A stretch of DNA of 64,000 nt from Streptomyces sp. AM 4-1-1 (GCF_029167625.1 NZ_CP119145.1:5146001-5210000), one strand, 5' to 3'; shown: positions 1 through 8,660, counted from the stretch's first letter. Made by a program: numbers and translations. The notes: generated by a model not told the origin, from the sequence alone.

Positions 1-720
1 TCGACGTACGGCATCGAGCACGGTTCCGTCCTCGCCATCGCCGCGGGCGCCGACGCGCTCTGCGTCGGCGGCGGCCTGGAGGACGAGGGGACCGTACTGC
101 GGCTGCGCGACGCCCTGGTGGCGGCGGTACGCAGCGGTGAACTGCCCGAGGAGCGGCTGGCCGACGCCGCCGCCCGGGTACGGGCCCTCGCGTCCTGGGC
201 GCAGGGGGCCAGGGGGGCTGTCACGGGGCCGGGCGCGGCAGTGCAGGAGGGGACCGCGCCCGGCACCGTCATCAGCTCCGACATCGGTCTGGTGGCCGCG
301 CGCCGCGCCGTGACCGTCACCGGCACCGCCGACCGGCTGACCGGCCCGGCCTATGTCGCCGCGTTCACCCCGGTCCCGAACATCGCGGTCGGCGACGAGA
401 CCCCCTGGGGTGTCGCCGCCGAGCTGACCGCGCTGCTGCCGGGCACCGAGGGAGTCATGTACGGCAGCGACACCGAGGCCCCCGCGGCCGAGGTGCTGCG
501 CGCGGCGGGCGACCGCCGGATCGTCGCGGTCGTCAGGGACGCCCACCGGCACTCCTGGATGACCGACGCGCTCGACGCCCTGCTGGCGGAGCGCCCCGAC
601 ACCGTCGTGGTCGAGATGGGCGTCCCGCAGTCGGAGCCGAGGGGCGCGCTGTACATCGTGACCCACGGCGCCGCCCGCGTCTGCGGTCGCGCCGCGGCGG
701 AGGTCATCACCGGCGTCTGA
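1..720 (+). CDS. dasD: DasD-type glycoside hydrolase family 3 protein, C-terminal part (5' truncated by window edge)
   Basis: The frame is open from base 1 to the TGA at 718-720, giving the last 239 residues of a longer protein. It opens with TYGIEHGSVLAIAAGADALC, the end of a GH3 catalytic barrel where these enzymes enumerate nested nodes. The rest is the smaller alpha/beta C-terminal domain that GH3 sugar hydrolases often carry. Convergence with nagB across paired terminators matches the das locus of streptomycetes, where dasD, a beta-N-acetylglucosaminidase, follows dasABC and helps turn chito-oligosaccharides into GlcNAc. The catalytic Asp/His region lies outside the window, so substrate assignment rests on the neighbourhood. 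Confidence 0.8.
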   Translation, partial: STYGIEHGSVLAIAAGADALCVGGGLEDEGTVLRLRDALVAAVRSGELPEERLADAAARVRALASWAQGARGAVTGPGAAVQEGTAPGTVISSDIGLVAARRAVTVTGTADRLTGPAYVAAFTPVPNIAVGDETPWGVAAELTALLPGTEGVMYGSDTEAPAAEVLRAAGDRRIVAVVRDAHRHSWMTDALDALLAERPDTVVVEMGVPQSEPRGALYIVTHGAARVCGRAAAEVITGV

Positions 721-740
721 CGCCACGCACCACCCTGCCC

Positions 741-822
741 CCGGTCCCGGCCGCGTGCCGGGACCGGAGGCGGGAAGACGCAACGGCCGGGACGCGCCCC
801 TCATCGGGCGCGTCCCGGCCGT
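741..822. terminator. Two tandem hairpins between convergent dasD and nagB
   Basis: The first is a perfect 11-bp stem (741-751 with 757-767, 5-nt loop). The second is a perfect 17-bp stem (783-799 with 806-822, 6-nt loop CTCATC). They lie between convergent genes and probably stop transcription from both sides. There is no U tract, as is usual for Streptomyces terminators. Confidence 0.75.
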
Positions 823-923
823 CGCGCTGTGTCCGTACCGTGGTGTCCGGCGTGCCGCGGCCGATGTGGCCGTACGCGCCGGAGGCCGGGCCCCGTCCGC
901 CTGGGACAGGGCCCGTCGCGCCG

Positions 924-1709
924 CTACAGGCCCTGCCAGGCGGGCTTGGCGGCGAAGGTGGCGCGGAAGTAGTCCGCGAGCTTCAGCTTCGACGCGGCGG
1001 CCTCGTCGACCACGACCGTGGCGTGCGGGTGGAGCTGGAGCGCCGACGCCGGTACGACCGAGGCGACCGGCCCCTCGACCGTCTGCGCCACGGCGTCCGC
1101 CTTGCCCTCGCCGGTCGCCAGCAGGATCGGGTGGCGGGACTCCAGGATGGTGCCGATGCCCTGGGTGATGACGTGGTGCGGCACCTGGTCGATGTCGTTG
1201 TCGAAGAAGCGCGCGTTGTCGACGCGGGTCTGATCGGTGAGCGTCTTGATCCGGGTGCGGGAGGCGAGCGAGGAGCACGGCTCGTTGAACCCGATGTGCC
1301 CGTCGGTGCCGATGCCGAGCAGCTGGAGGTCCACCCCGCCGGCCTCGGCGAGCGCCTTGTCGTACACCTCACAGGCGGCCTGGACATCCTCCGCGGAACC
1401 GTCGGGGCCCATGAAGGACGCCTCGGACAGACCGAGCGGTTCGACGACCTCGCGCAGCACCACGGAGCGGTACGACTCCGGGTGGCCGACGGGCAGCCCG
1501 ACGTACTCGTCGAGCTGGCAGATGCGGGCGCGCGAGGCGTCCACGGCGCCGGAGCGGACCTTCGCCGCCAGCGCCTGGTAGATGGGCAGCGGGGTAGATC
1601 CGGTGGCAACGCCGAGAAGGGCGTCGGGCTTGCGGCTCAGCAGGGCGCCGATGGCCTCCGCGATGAGTTCGCCGCCTGCCTTGGCGTCCGGGACGATGAC
1701 AACTTCCAC
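924..1709 (-). CDS. nagB: Glucosamine-6-phosphate deaminase NagB
   Basis: This 261-residue protein has the NagB signatures: VATGSTPLPIYQAL at the phosphosugar site, QLDEYVGLP, LGIGTDGHIGFNEP carrying the active-site Asp/His, and SRTRIKTLT. The enzyme converts glucosamine-6-phosphate to fructose-6-phosphate and ammonia in the cytosol, the committed step of amino-sugar catabolism. The GTG at 1709 (VEVVIVPDAKAGG) fits the family N-terminus. Longer versions run back through the DasR site and are unlikely. A dre site lies about 30 bp upstream, so DasR repression relieved by glucosamine-6-phosphate is expected. The converging dasD supplies the upstream step. Confidence 0.95.
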   Translation of the reverse strand: MEVVIVPDAKAGGELIAEAIGALLSRKPDALLGVATGSTPLPIYQALAAKVRSGAVDASRARICQLDEYVGLPVGHPESYRSVVLREVVEPLGLSEASFMGPDGSAEDVQAACEVYDKALAEAGGVDLQLLGIGTDGHIGFNEPCSSLASRTRIKTLTDQTRVDNARFFDNDIDQVPHHVITQGIGTILESRHPILLATGEGKADAVAQTVEGPVASVVPASALQLHPHATVVVDEAAASKLKLADYFRATFAAKPAWQGL

Positions 1710-1740
1710 GCTGGGCCTGCCGATCTGAGAAGTGGGATCA

Positions 1741-1756
1741 TGTGGTATAGACCAAT
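1741..1756. promoter_or_regulatory. dre site (DasR operator) upstream of nagB
   Basis: TGTGGTATAGACCAAT closely matches the DasR-responsive element consensus ACTGGTCTAGACCACT, with the TGGT...GACCA arms conserved. It lies 32 bp upstream of the nagB start. DasR is the GntR-family GlcNAc regulator of streptomycetes and nagB is a classic target. Confidence 0.85.
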
Positions 1757-1920
1757 CAAACTCCCAATCTAGCAGAACCGGGTATCGCGCCGGTGGCCGG
1801 TGGCCGTCCCCGGCCGGGGGCCCACCGGGTGCCGCCCCGCTGGCGAGCCCCCGGCAGGCCGTGTTCGACTGAGGAAACGAGGCTCCGGGACGTACGCCGA
1901 GACACCCCATGGGAGGCCCC

Positions 1921-2991
1921 ATGTCCGCCACCTTTCCGGCCGACGAGAGCGAGCGGCCCGGACGCGTCATGTCCGCCGAGATGGCCGAGCAGCCCGCGAT
2001 GCTGCGACGCGTCCTCCAGCGCGGGACGCCCGTCATCCGGGCCGTGGCCGAGGAGATCGCCGCACGGAAGCCGCGGTTCGTGCTCCTGACCGCCCGTGGC
2101 TCGTCCGACAACGCCGCGCTCTACGCGAAGTACCTGCTGGAGGTGCGGCTCGGCCTGCCCTGCGGGCTGACCTCGATGTCCACCACCACGGCGTACGGGG
2201 CGCGGCCCCGGCTGGAGGACGTGCTGGTCGTCGTCGTCAGCCAGTCCGGCGGCTCGCCCGACGTGGTGGCGTCGACCCGGGCGGCCCGCCAGGCGGGAGC
2301 GATCACCCTGGCGGTCACGAACAACCCGGACTCGGCGCTCGCGGCGGTCTCCGAGTACCACATCGACATCCTGGCGGGCCCGGAGAAGGCCCTCCCGGCC
2401 ACCAAGACGTACACCGCCTCACTGCTGGCGCTCTACCTCTTCGTCGAGGGCATGGCGGGCGGCGACGGGGCCGCGGCGGCCGTGCTGCCCGATCTGGCGG
2501 AGCGGGTACTGGCCCGCCAGGAGGAGGTGCGGGGCCTGGCGGCCCGCTACCGCTTCGCCGAGCGCATGGTCATCACCTCGCGCGGCTACGGCTATCCCAC
2601 GGCCAAGGAGGCGGCGCTGAAGCTCATGGAGACCAGCTACATCCCGGCGCTGTCCTACTCCGGCGCCGATCTGCTGCACGGACCGCTCGCCATGGTCGAC
2701 AACATCTCCCCGGTGATCGCGGTGGTCACCGACGGGCGGGGCGGCGAGGCGCTGCAACCCGTCCTGGACCGGCTGCGCGGCCGTGGCGCGGATCTGTTCG
2801 TGGTCGGCCCGAAGGCGCAGGTGGAGGCGGCGTCGGCGGGCTTCGTGCTGCCCACCGGGGGAGTCGCGGAGGAGGTGCAGCCGGTGCTGGAGATCCTGCC
2901 GCTGCAACTGCTGGCGTACGAGGTGACGATCGCCCGCGGCCAGGACCCGGACGCGCCCCGCGCTCTCGCCAAGGTCACCGAGACCAGCTGA
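1921..2991 (+). CDS. SIS-domain phosphosugar isomerase-like protein (GlmS C-terminal half type)
   Basis: This 356-residue protein has two SIS domains and no glutaminase domain. ARGSSDN (about 58-64) and SQSGGSPD (107-114) form the sugar-phosphate site of the first. PTAKEAALKLME and DLLHGP in the second resemble the isomerase half of glucosamine-6-phosphate synthase. The ATG at 1921 is chosen because GGGAGG sits four bases upstream. It may act on an amino-sugar phosphate as an AgaS/FrlB-like deaminase or isomerase, which fits its position divergent from nagB. The 210-bp divergent region holds the dre site, so DasR could affect both genes. The exact substrate cannot be read from the sequence. 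Confidence 0.85.
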   Translation: MSATFPADESERPGRVMSAEMAEQPAMLRRVLQRGTPVIRAVAEEIAARKPRFVLLTARGSSDNAALYAKYLLEVRLGLPCGLTSMSTTTAYGARPRLEDVLVVVVSQSGGSPDVVASTRAARQAGAITLAVTNNPDSALAAVSEYHIDILAGPEKALPATKTYTASLLALYLFVEGMAGGDGAAAAVLPDLAERVLARQEEVRGLAARYRFAERMVITSRGYGYPTAKEAALKLMETSYIPALSYSGADLLHGPLAMVDNISPVIAVVTDGRGGEALQPVLDRLRGRGADLFVVGPKAQVEAASAGFVLPTGGVAEEVQPVLEILPLQLLAYEVTIARGQDPDAPRALAKVTETS

Positions 2992-3002
2992 GACACCCAG
3001 GA

Positions 3003-3036
3003 GGGCCGTTGCCCGCGTCTTCTCGCGGGGCGGCCC
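3003..3036 (+). terminator. Hairpin after the SIS-domain gene
   Basis: A GC-rich near-perfect inverted repeat (GGGCCG...CGGCCC outer arms, CCGCG/CGCGG inner) begins 11 nt after the stop codon. Confidence 0.6.
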
Positions 3037-3182
3037 CGGAAGAACCCACGGGCCGCGGCGCGGGACGGGACCCTCAGCCCGTCCGGCGCCGCGGCCCGGA
3101 GTCGTGCGGCCGGCGGTGTGCGGTGCCCCCGGCCAGGAGAGGCACCGGCGCAGTCAGGGCAGAGAGCGCGGGGTGCCTCGAT

Positions 3183-3207
3183 CCGCTCTCCTGTGCGGGG
3201 AGAGCGG
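3183..3207. terminator. Second hairpin in the SIS/kinase intergenic region
   Basis: CCGCTCTCC pairs perfectly with GGAGAGCGG around a 7-nt loop. It could be a backup terminator or a leader structure upstream of the kinase promoter. Confidence 0.45.
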
Positions 3208-3226
3208 AAGTTCGTGTCCTCAGCAT

Positions 3227-3242
3227 TGTGGACTAGACCATT
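3227..3242. promoter_or_regulatory. dre-like palindrome upstream of the PdtaS-type kinase
   Basis: TGTGGACTAGACCATT keeps the TGG-CTAGACCA core of the DasR element, with one change (A for T) in the left arm. It sits 130 bp before the kinase start and 1.5 kb from the nagB dre site. By position it would act on the kinase rather than on nagB. Confidence 0.5.
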
Positions 3243-3371
3243 CACCCGTGTCCACCGTGGGGACGGCACTTTCCGGGCCCGTCCGCCCTTCTCGCTCCGC
3301 GGGCCCGGCTCCGGCGCCCCGTCCGGTGCCTGTCGGTGTCCATGCCGGTGCCCACGGGTACGCTCGCACCT

Positions 3372-4847
3372 GTGCCCTCCATGAACGACCTCGTACGCCA
3401 GCACACAGCCCTCGGTGACACCGACCTGGAGTGGCTGCACCTGCTGGTGTCGGAGTGGCAGCTGCTCTCCGACCTGTCCTTCGCCGACCTCGTCCTGTGG
3501 GTCCCCACCCGCGACGGCACCCGCTATGTGTCCGTCGCCCAGATGCGGCCCAACACCGGCCCCACCTCCTACCAGGACGACATGGTCGGCCATCTGGTCC
3601 CGCGTGGCCGCAGGCCGCTGCTGGACGCCGCGCTGGACGAGGGCCGGATCGTGCGCGAGGGCGACCCGGAGTGGCGCGAGGAGGTGCCGGTACGGGTCGA
3701 GTCGATCCCCGTACGCCGCGAGGGGCGCGTCCTCGGCGTCATCGCCCGCAACACGAACCTCCTGACGGTCCGTACGCCGTCCCGGCTGGAGCTCACCTAC
3801 CTCCAGTCGGCCTCCGACCTGGCGCAGATGATCGCCGCCGGATCGTTCCCGTTCCCGGGCCAGCAGGTCGACATGGACGCGTCGCCCCGGGTCGGCGACG
3901 GACTGATCAGGCTCGACGCCGACGGGGTCGTCCAGTACGCCAGCCCCAACGGCCTCTCCGCGTACCACCGCCTCGGCCTCGCCTCCGACCTGGTCGGCCA
4001 CCACCTGGGCCGTACCACCGCCGAACTCGCCCCGTCCAGGGGCCCGGTGGACGAGGCGCTGGTCACGGTCGCCAGCGGCTACGCGCCCCGGGAGTTCGAG
4101 GTCGAGTGCGCGAGCGGGGTGATCCAGCTCCGGGCGATCCCGCTCAAACCGAAGGGCGTGCGCATCGGCTCCCTGGTCCTGCTCCGTGACGTGACCGAAC
4201 TCCGTCGCCGGGAGCGGGAGTTGATCACCAAGGACGCCACCATCCGGGAGATCCACCACCGGGTGAAGAACAACCTCCAGACGGTGGCGGCCCTGTTGCG
4301 TCTCCAGGCCCGGCGAATGGATTCCGAGCAGGGGCGCGAAGCGCTCAACGAGGCGGTACGCCGCGTCGGTTCGATCGCGATCGTCCATGAGACGCTGTCC
4401 CAGAATCTGGACGAGCGGGTCGAGTTCGACGAGATCGCCGACCGGGTCATCGCGATGGTCGCCGAGATCTCACCGGGCAAGGTCGTCTGCCGCCGTACCG
4501 GCCGGTTCGGCATCCTGGACGCGGAAGTGGCCACTCCGCTCGCGATGGTGCTCACGGAGGTTCTGCAGAACGCCCTGGAGCACGCCTTCACCGTGGCCGA
4601 GCGGGGCACGGTCGAGGTCTCGGCGGTTCGCGGCGGTTCGCGCACCGACGGACGGCTGCTGATCACCGTTCAGGACGACGGGCGCGGTCTGCCCGAGGGC
4701 TTCGACCCGCAGCGCGCCGGCAATCTGGGGCTCCAGATCGTCCGCACCCTGGTCGAGGGTGAGCTGGGCGGGACGTTCGGCATGGTTCCGGCACCGGAGC
4801 GCGGCACCCGGGTGGTGCTCGACGTCCCGGTCCGCACGGTGAAGTAG
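3372..4847 (+). CDS. pdtaS: PdtaS-family cytosolic sensor histidine kinase
   Basis: This 491-residue protein has no membrane segment. Residues 1-160 match the GAF-like sensor domain of mycobacterial PdtaS (EWQLLSDLSFADLVLWV, MRPNTGPTS). A PAS domain spans about 170-280, followed by a HisKA_2-type domain with EIHHRVKNNLQTVAALLRLQ (phospho-accepting His near 295) and an HATPase domain with DDGRGLP. Such kinases signal to ANTAR-domain RNA-binding antiterminators. No partner is adjacent, and PdtaR-type partners are usually encoded elsewhere. The GTG at 3372 has no Shine-Dalgarno but lies 8 nt after a TACGCT -10-like hexamer, so the transcript may be leaderless. ATG 3381 is the alternative. The convergent whiB1-like neighbour repeats the mycobacterial arrangement. 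Confidence 0.9.
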   Translation: MPSMNDLVRQHTALGDTDLEWLHLLVSEWQLLSDLSFADLVLWVPTRDGTRYVSVAQMRPNTGPTSYQDDMVGHLVPRGRRPLLDAALDEGRIVREGDPEWREEVPVRVESIPVRREGRVLGVIARNTNLLTVRTPSRLELTYLQSASDLAQMIAAGSFPFPGQQVDMDASPRVGDGLIRLDADGVVQYASPNGLSAYHRLGLASDLVGHHLGRTTAELAPSRGPVDEALVTVASGYAPREFEVECASGVIQLRAIPLKPKGVRIGSLVLLRDVTELRRRERELITKDATIREIHHRVKNNLQTVAALLRLQARRMDSEQGREALNEAVRRVGSIAIVHETLSQNLDERVEFDEIADRVIAMVAEISPGKVVCRRTGRFGILDAEVATPLAMVLTEVLQNALEHAFTVAERGTVEVSAVRGGSRTDGRLLITVQDDGRGLPEGFDPQRAGNLGLQIVRTLVEGELGGTFGMVPAPERGTRVVLDVPVRTVK

Positions 4848-4901
4848 TCCTCGTCACGGCGTCCGGGCGCGGGGGAGCGCGGAGGGTGTGGTCGTGAACG
4901 A

Positions 4902-4939
4902 CGGCGAGCCCGGACCGTGGTGACGGTCCGGGCTCGCCG
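4902..4939. terminator. Bidirectional terminator between the kinase gene and wblE
   Basis: A perfect 16-bp stem (4902-4917 with 4924-4939) with a TGGTGA loop lies between convergent genes. Confidence 0.8.
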
Positions 4940-5051
4940 CGTGTTCACGTTGCGATGCGCTTCGGGGGTACTGCGCGCTGCGACTCGAAGGCGGGGTTGT
5001 GCGTACACTCCGTACGCGCCGCCGGGCTGAGGCTTTTCGCGGGGGGCGTCG

Positions 5052-5309
5052 TCAGGCGCTGGCGTTACGCGCCCGGTTGCGGGCGGCGCGGCGCTTCATC
5101 GCGCGGCGCTCGTCCTCGCTGAGGCCACCCCAGACGCCGGAGTCCTGGCCGGACTCGAGCGCCCACTGCAGGCACTGCTCCATGACGGGGCAGCGACGGC
5201 AGACGGCCTTGGCTTCCTCGATCTGCAGCAGCGCAGGACCGGTGTTGCCGATGGGGAAGAACAGCTCGGGGTCTTCCTCACGACAAACGGCGTTGTGACG
5301 CCAGTCCAT
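5052..5309 (-). CDS. wblE: WhiB-like iron-sulfur transcription factor WblE (WhiB1 orthologue)
   Basis: This 85-residue protein has the four WhiB cluster cysteines at C9, C37, C40 and C46 (CRRCPVMEQC), the GVWGG turn at 58-62, and a basic C-terminus (RRAMKRRAARNRARNA) for DNA contact. It should carry an NO-sensitive [4Fe-4S] cluster and bind the principal sigma factor, as its mycobacterial orthologue WhiB1 does. A good ribosome site (AGGAGAGG) precedes the ATG. The roughly 320-bp upstream region leaves room for a long leader. Presence next to the PdtaS-type kinase is conserved between streptomycetes and mycobacteria, which supports orthology. Confidence 0.95.
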   Translation of the reverse strand: MDWRHNAVCREEDPELFFPIGNTGPALLQIEEAKAVCRRCPVMEQCLQWALESGQDSGVWGGLSEDERRAMKRRAARNRARNASA

Positions 5310-5626
5310 GGCTGCTACCTCTCCTTGGTACTACATACGGTGCTTGTGAATGTGAACGCTTTCACGAATCCCCCCGCAGGTGACAGGCCTACGCCCAGAT
5401 GAACTGGGTGTGGTCTGTGTCATGAGGAGGGGTTCTGGCTCTCAGTGGAGGCTGGTGTTGCGGGCCGTCCCGATCGCCATGTAGAGATTCGCAAACCTGG
5501 GCTGCGGATACAACCCCTTCTGGAAAGTTTTTTTTGATTCCTCGGTGTCGGGTAGGTCACAGCCGTACTTCCATGGGGTGGGAACCAGCCCAAACGTTCG
5601 AGTTAAAGGACTTTAGGCCCTCCCAC
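5310..5626. other. wblE promoter and leader region, no gene
   Basis: This 317-bp stretch holds no credible gene. Reading toward wblE it contains a small CCCAG...CTGGG hairpin (about 5396-5410) and an AT-richer run with an A tract complementary to the T7-8 near 5528, unusual for this genome. It should hold the wblE promoter and the end of the diacylglycerol kinase transcript. Confidence 0.5.
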
Positions 5627-6595
5627 TCACACAATCACACGCAGTGCACGGCGAACGCCTGTGAACGTCACACTCGTACGCAGTCCCAGATGGTCGCCGT
5701 CCATCTGAAAGGGCAGTGGGGCCTTTGAATGCAAGGTGAAGTCCGTGAGGTCGTCGAGTGAAACCGCGTGCTTGCCGTGGAGCCCTTTTTCGGGGCTCGA
5801 AGTGAGCAGCTGGGTGGCGTACCGGGTGACCGCCGCGGTGGACAGACGCTTCAGTCCGAGGAAACCCAGGGCCTTGTCGAAAGAGGCCTGCGGAGACGTG
5901 TACAGCGGACGATTCCCCAGGTAGGTCCAGGGCGCGGTGTTGCAGATTATGGAGAGCACGAGATCGGTGACGGGTTCCTGACCCGGCACGTCCAGCGTGA
6001 TCGTGCCCTGCCGGCGGTGCGGCTCGTTCAGGAATTGCCGGATCACCTGGCGTACGTACAACGCGTGCGTCGACCGTTTACCGCGTTCCCGCTGCTGTTC
6101 GACGCGGCCGATCACGCCCGCGTCGAAGCCGTATCCCGCGCAGAAGGTGAACCAGCGCTCCGGGACCGCCTCGTCCTCGGTTCCCGGGGTGCCCGCTGCC
6201 AGTCCGAGGCCGACCGTGCGTTCGCTGCGGTTGGCCAGCGCGTCCAGGATCGCGCCGGTCGCCTCCACCGCGTCGTTGGGCAGTCCGAGCGCCCGTGCGA
6301 AGACATTGGTGGAGCCGCCGGGAACCACCGCGAGGCGCGGCAGCCGGTCCAGGTCGGGCCCCCGGTGCAGCAGACCGTTCACGACCTCGTTGACCGTGCC
6401 GTCGCCGCCGAGGGCCACGACGAGGTCGATGTCGTCGGAGTCCGCGGCCCGCCGCCCCAGGTCCCGGGCGTGCCCCCGGTACTCCGTGGTCACCGCCTCC
6501 AGCTTCATCTCGCTGGCCAGCGCGTGGATGAGTACGTCACGGGTCCGCGCACTGGTGGTGGTAGCAGCTGGGTTGACCACGAGAAGTGCGCGCAT
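5627..6595 (-). CDS. Diacylglycerol kinase / lipid kinase family protein
   Basis: This 322-residue soluble protein has the DAGK catalytic-domain signature: VVNPAA at the N-terminus, ALGGDGTVNEVVNGLL with GGDGT at 63-67 as the nucleotide-binding loop, and VPGGSTNVFARALGLP. It probably phosphorylates diacylglycerol or a related lipid at the inner membrane face. The ATG at 6595 gives the normal family length, and the open frame extends much further upstream without homology. It is transcribed toward wblE from its own region. Confidence 0.9.
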   Translation of the reverse strand: MRALLVVNPAATTTSARTRDVLIHALASEMKLEAVTTEYRGHARDLGRRAADSDDIDLVVALGGDGTVNEVVNGLLHRGPDLDRLPRLAVVPGGSTNVFARALGLPNDAVEATGAILDALANRSERTVGLGLAAGTPGTEDEAVPERWFTFCAGYGFDAGVIGRVEQQRERGKRSTHALYVRQVIRQFLNEPHRRQGTITLDVPGQEPVTDLVLSIICNTAPWTYLGNRPLYTSPQASFDKALGFLGLKRLSTAAVTRYATQLLTSSPEKGLHGKHAVSLDDLTDFTLHSKAPLPFQMDGDHLGLRTSVTFTGVRRALRVIV

Positions 6596-6769
6596 GACCG
6601 CCAGACTACCCACCGGGGGGTACGTGCCCGAAGCGGTGACCCGAGCCCGCCCCCTGGCTCCTACTCTCCGTGACGGATCGGTCGCGCCGGTGCGGCACGA
6701 CCCGCGCGCGGCACACGGGGGAGTGACCCCGGCTTCGCGTTCGCCGCCCGAGGATGCCAACCTGCAAGG

Positions 6770-7222
6770 GTGAGCACTCAGCAGAACGCGTCCCCCGCGC
6801 CGGCCCCGGCCGGACCGGCGAAACGGGACAGGATCACCCTCGTGGCCGGACTCAACGCCCTCGAAGGGGCGGCGCTCGCCGTCGGCGGGATCTACATGCT
6901 GGTCATGGGACTGCTCGGCCGCCCCGACAGTCCGCAGCAGGCGGAGATGGGCGGAATCACCATCATCGCGCTCGGGCTCATCCCGCTGCTCGCGGCCAGG
7001 GGCCTGCTGCTGCGGCGCTCCTGGAGCCGGGGCCCGGCGCTCATCACCCAGATCATCGCGCTGCCGGTGGCGTGGACACTGCTGCGGTCGCACGGCGCCC
7101 TGATCCCGGCCGGGATCGTCCTCGCCGTCGTCGCCGTCACGGGCCTGGTGCTGCTGATCAACCCCACCACCACCGCCGCGCTCGGCATCCGCGCCCCGGG
7201 CGCGCCCCGCGACGACGCCTGA
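6770..7222 (+). CDS. Small four-helix integral membrane protein, function unknown
   Basis: This 150-residue protein has an N-terminal Ala/Pro-rich tail and four hydrophobic segments (about 25-50, 60-80, 90-108 and 113-135). I recognise no catalytic motif. The start is a GTG at 6770 after AAGG, giving MSTQQNASPAPAP. It is divergent from the lipid kinase and convergent with sigH, separated from sigH by a strong terminator. Similar proteins are common next to diacylglycerol kinase and sigH in streptomycetes. A role in envelope stress would be a guess. Confidence 0.75.
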   Translation: MSTQQNASPAPAPAGPAKRDRITLVAGLNALEGAALAVGGIYMLVMGLLGRPDSPQQAEMGGITIIALGLIPLLAARGLLLRRSWSRGPALITQIIALPVAWTLLRSHGALIPAGIVLAVVAVTGLVLLINPTTTAALGIRAPGAPRDDA

Positions 7223-7248
7223 CGGGGGCCGGGCGGGGGCCGGGCGGT

Positions 7249-7292
7249 CCGGTGCGCCGGGGCTGCCGGGCCGACGGCCGCCCCGGCACCGG
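7249..7292. terminator. Bidirectional terminator before sigH stop
   Basis: CCGGTGC(g)CCGGGG pairs with CCCCGGCACCGG across a GC-rich loop, between convergent genes. Confidence 0.65.
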
Positions 7293-7293
7293 A

Positions 7294-8250
7294 TCACTCC
7301 TCGATGAGCAGCCGTTCGCGCAGCTGCGCGAGCGTACGGGCCAGCAGTCGCGAGACGTGCATCTGCGAGATGCCCACCTCCTGGGCGATCTGCGACTGCG
7401 TCATGTTGCCGAAGAAGCGCAGCAGCAGAATCCGCTTCTCCCGTGGCGGCAGGTCCTCCAGCAGCGGCTTCAGCGACTCCCGGTACTCGACGCCCTCCAG
7501 CGCCTCGTCCTCCGAGCCCAGCGTGTCCGCGACCGCCGGGGACTCGTCGTCGGTGTCCGGCACGTCCAGCGAGAGGGTGCTGTAGGCGTTGGCCGATTCC
7601 AGCCCCTCCAGGACCTCTTCCTCGGAGATGCCCAGCCGCTCCGCCAGCTCGTGCACGGTCGGCGAGCGGCCGTGCTGCTGCGACAGCTCGGCGGTGGCCG
7701 TGGTCAGCGAGAGCCGCAGCTCCTGAAGCCGCCGCGGCACCCGGACGGCCCACCCCTTGTCACGGAAGTGGCGCTTGATCTCGCCGACGACCGTCGGGGT
7801 GGCGTACGTCGAGAACTCGACCCCGCGCTCCGGGTCGAACCGGTCCACGGACTTGATCAGCCCGATCGTCGCCACCTGGGTCAGGTCGTCCAGCGGCTCA
7901 CCCCGGTTGCGGAACCTGCGGGCCAGGTGCTCCACCAGCGGCAGGTGCATCCGCACCAGCCGGTTGCGCAGCTCGGCCCGCTCGGGTGAGCCGTCGGGGA
8001 GCGCGCGCAACTCCACGAACAGCGCGCGCGCGTTGCTGCGGTCATGTGGGTCGTGGTGCCCGTGCTCACTCATCCGGCTCGCCCGCTCCGCGTGCTCCAC
8101 CACGGCCGCCCGCCCCTCGCGGCCGTCCGCCCCGTCCGCCCCGCCCTCCGGGTGCGGCAGGGCCTGTTGTTCCGGGATGCCCGATACGGGCACCGCCCCT
8201 GGTCGGATCGTCTCGTCCCGCACAGGCCCGTCCCCGTTCCCGTCGCTCAC
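7294..8250 (-). CDS. sigH: SigB/SigF/SigH-family alternative sigma factor
   Basis: This 318-residue sigma-70 protein of the SigB/F group has region 2 around VRMHLPLVEHLARRF through GVEFSTYATPTVVGEIKRHFRDKGWAVRVPRR, then region 3 and region 4 with the helix-turn-helix QSQIAQEVGISQMHVSRLLARTL. It probably directs osmotic, heat or developmental stress genes. Its GTG start overlaps the ushX stop (GTGA), so translation is coupled to the anti-sigma gene. An internal ATG at codon 60 (MSEHGHHDPHD) could produce a shorter form. Multiple SigH forms are known in S. coelicolor. The N-terminal 60 residues are acidic and low-complexity. Confidence 0.92.
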   Translation of the reverse strand: MSDGNGDGPVRDETIRPGAVPVSGIPEQQALPHPEGGADGADGREGRAAVVEHAERASRMSEHGHHDPHDRSNARALFVELRALPDGSPERAELRNRLVRMHLPLVEHLARRFRNRGEPLDDLTQVATIGLIKSVDRFDPERGVEFSTYATPTVVGEIKRHFRDKGWAVRVPRRLQELRLSLTTATAELSQQHGRSPTVHELAERLGISEEEVLEGLESANAYSTLSLDVPDTDDESPAVADTLGSEDEALEGVEYRESLKPLLEDLPPREKRILLLRFFGNMTQSQIAQEVGISQMHVSRLLARTLAQLRERLLIEE

Positions 8251-8660
8251 GCCGGCCCGGGTCCCGCGCCGCGCTGCTTGTACAGGCTGATGCTGACCGT
8301 CCGGTCAGCGGCGACGGAGGAGTCGACCTTGCCGGCCAGTGCGGAGAGCACCGTCCAGGCGAAGGTGTCGCGCTCCGGTGCCCGGCCGTCCGTCGTGGGG
8401 GCCGAGACCGTCACCTCAAGGGAATCGTCGACGAGCCGGAACACGCAGCTGAGGACGGAGCCCGGCACGGCCTGCTGAAGCAGGATCGCGCAGGCCTCGT
8501 CGACCGCGATGCGAAGATCCTCGATCTCGTCGAGAGTGAAGTCCAAACGCGCTGCGAGACCGGCCGTGGCCGTACGCAACACCGACAGGTAGGCACCCGC
8601 AGCGGGCAGCCGGACTTCCACGAAGTCCTGATTCCCGGGCTCGCCTGCGATCTGGGACAC
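8247..8660 (-). CDS. ushX: Anti-sigma factor of the SpoIIAB/RsbW serine kinase-like family (UshX)
   Basis: This 137-residue GHKL ATPase-type anti-sigma factor has LDEIEDLRIAVDEACAILLQQAV as its N-box region. It should sequester SigH, encoded next in the operon. The GTG at 8660 (MSQIAGEPGNQDFVEVRLP) is chosen because GGAGG lies five bases upstream. Longer starts add an unlikely His/Gly-rich tail with no homology. The stop overlaps the sigH start by four bases. The annotated S. coelicolor ushX-sigH operon has the same order. Confidence 0.9.
   Translation of the reverse strand: MSQIAGEPGNQDFVEVRLPAAGAYLSVLRTATAGLAARLDFTLDEIEDLRIAVDEACAILLQQAVPGSVLSCVFRLVDDSLEVTVSAPTTDGRAPERDTFAWTVLSALAGKVDSSVAADRTVSISLYKQRGAGPGPA

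Noticed and set aside
2655..4388. Minus-strand open frame of 577 codons opposite the SIS and kinase genes
   Set aside because: Both genes it opposes are strongly supported, and its composition is that of a shadow frame.
5627..7753. 708-residue version of the lipid kinase
   Set aside because: The extra N-terminal part overlaps the divergent membrane-protein gene and sigH antisense, and family homology starts at MRALLVVNPA.
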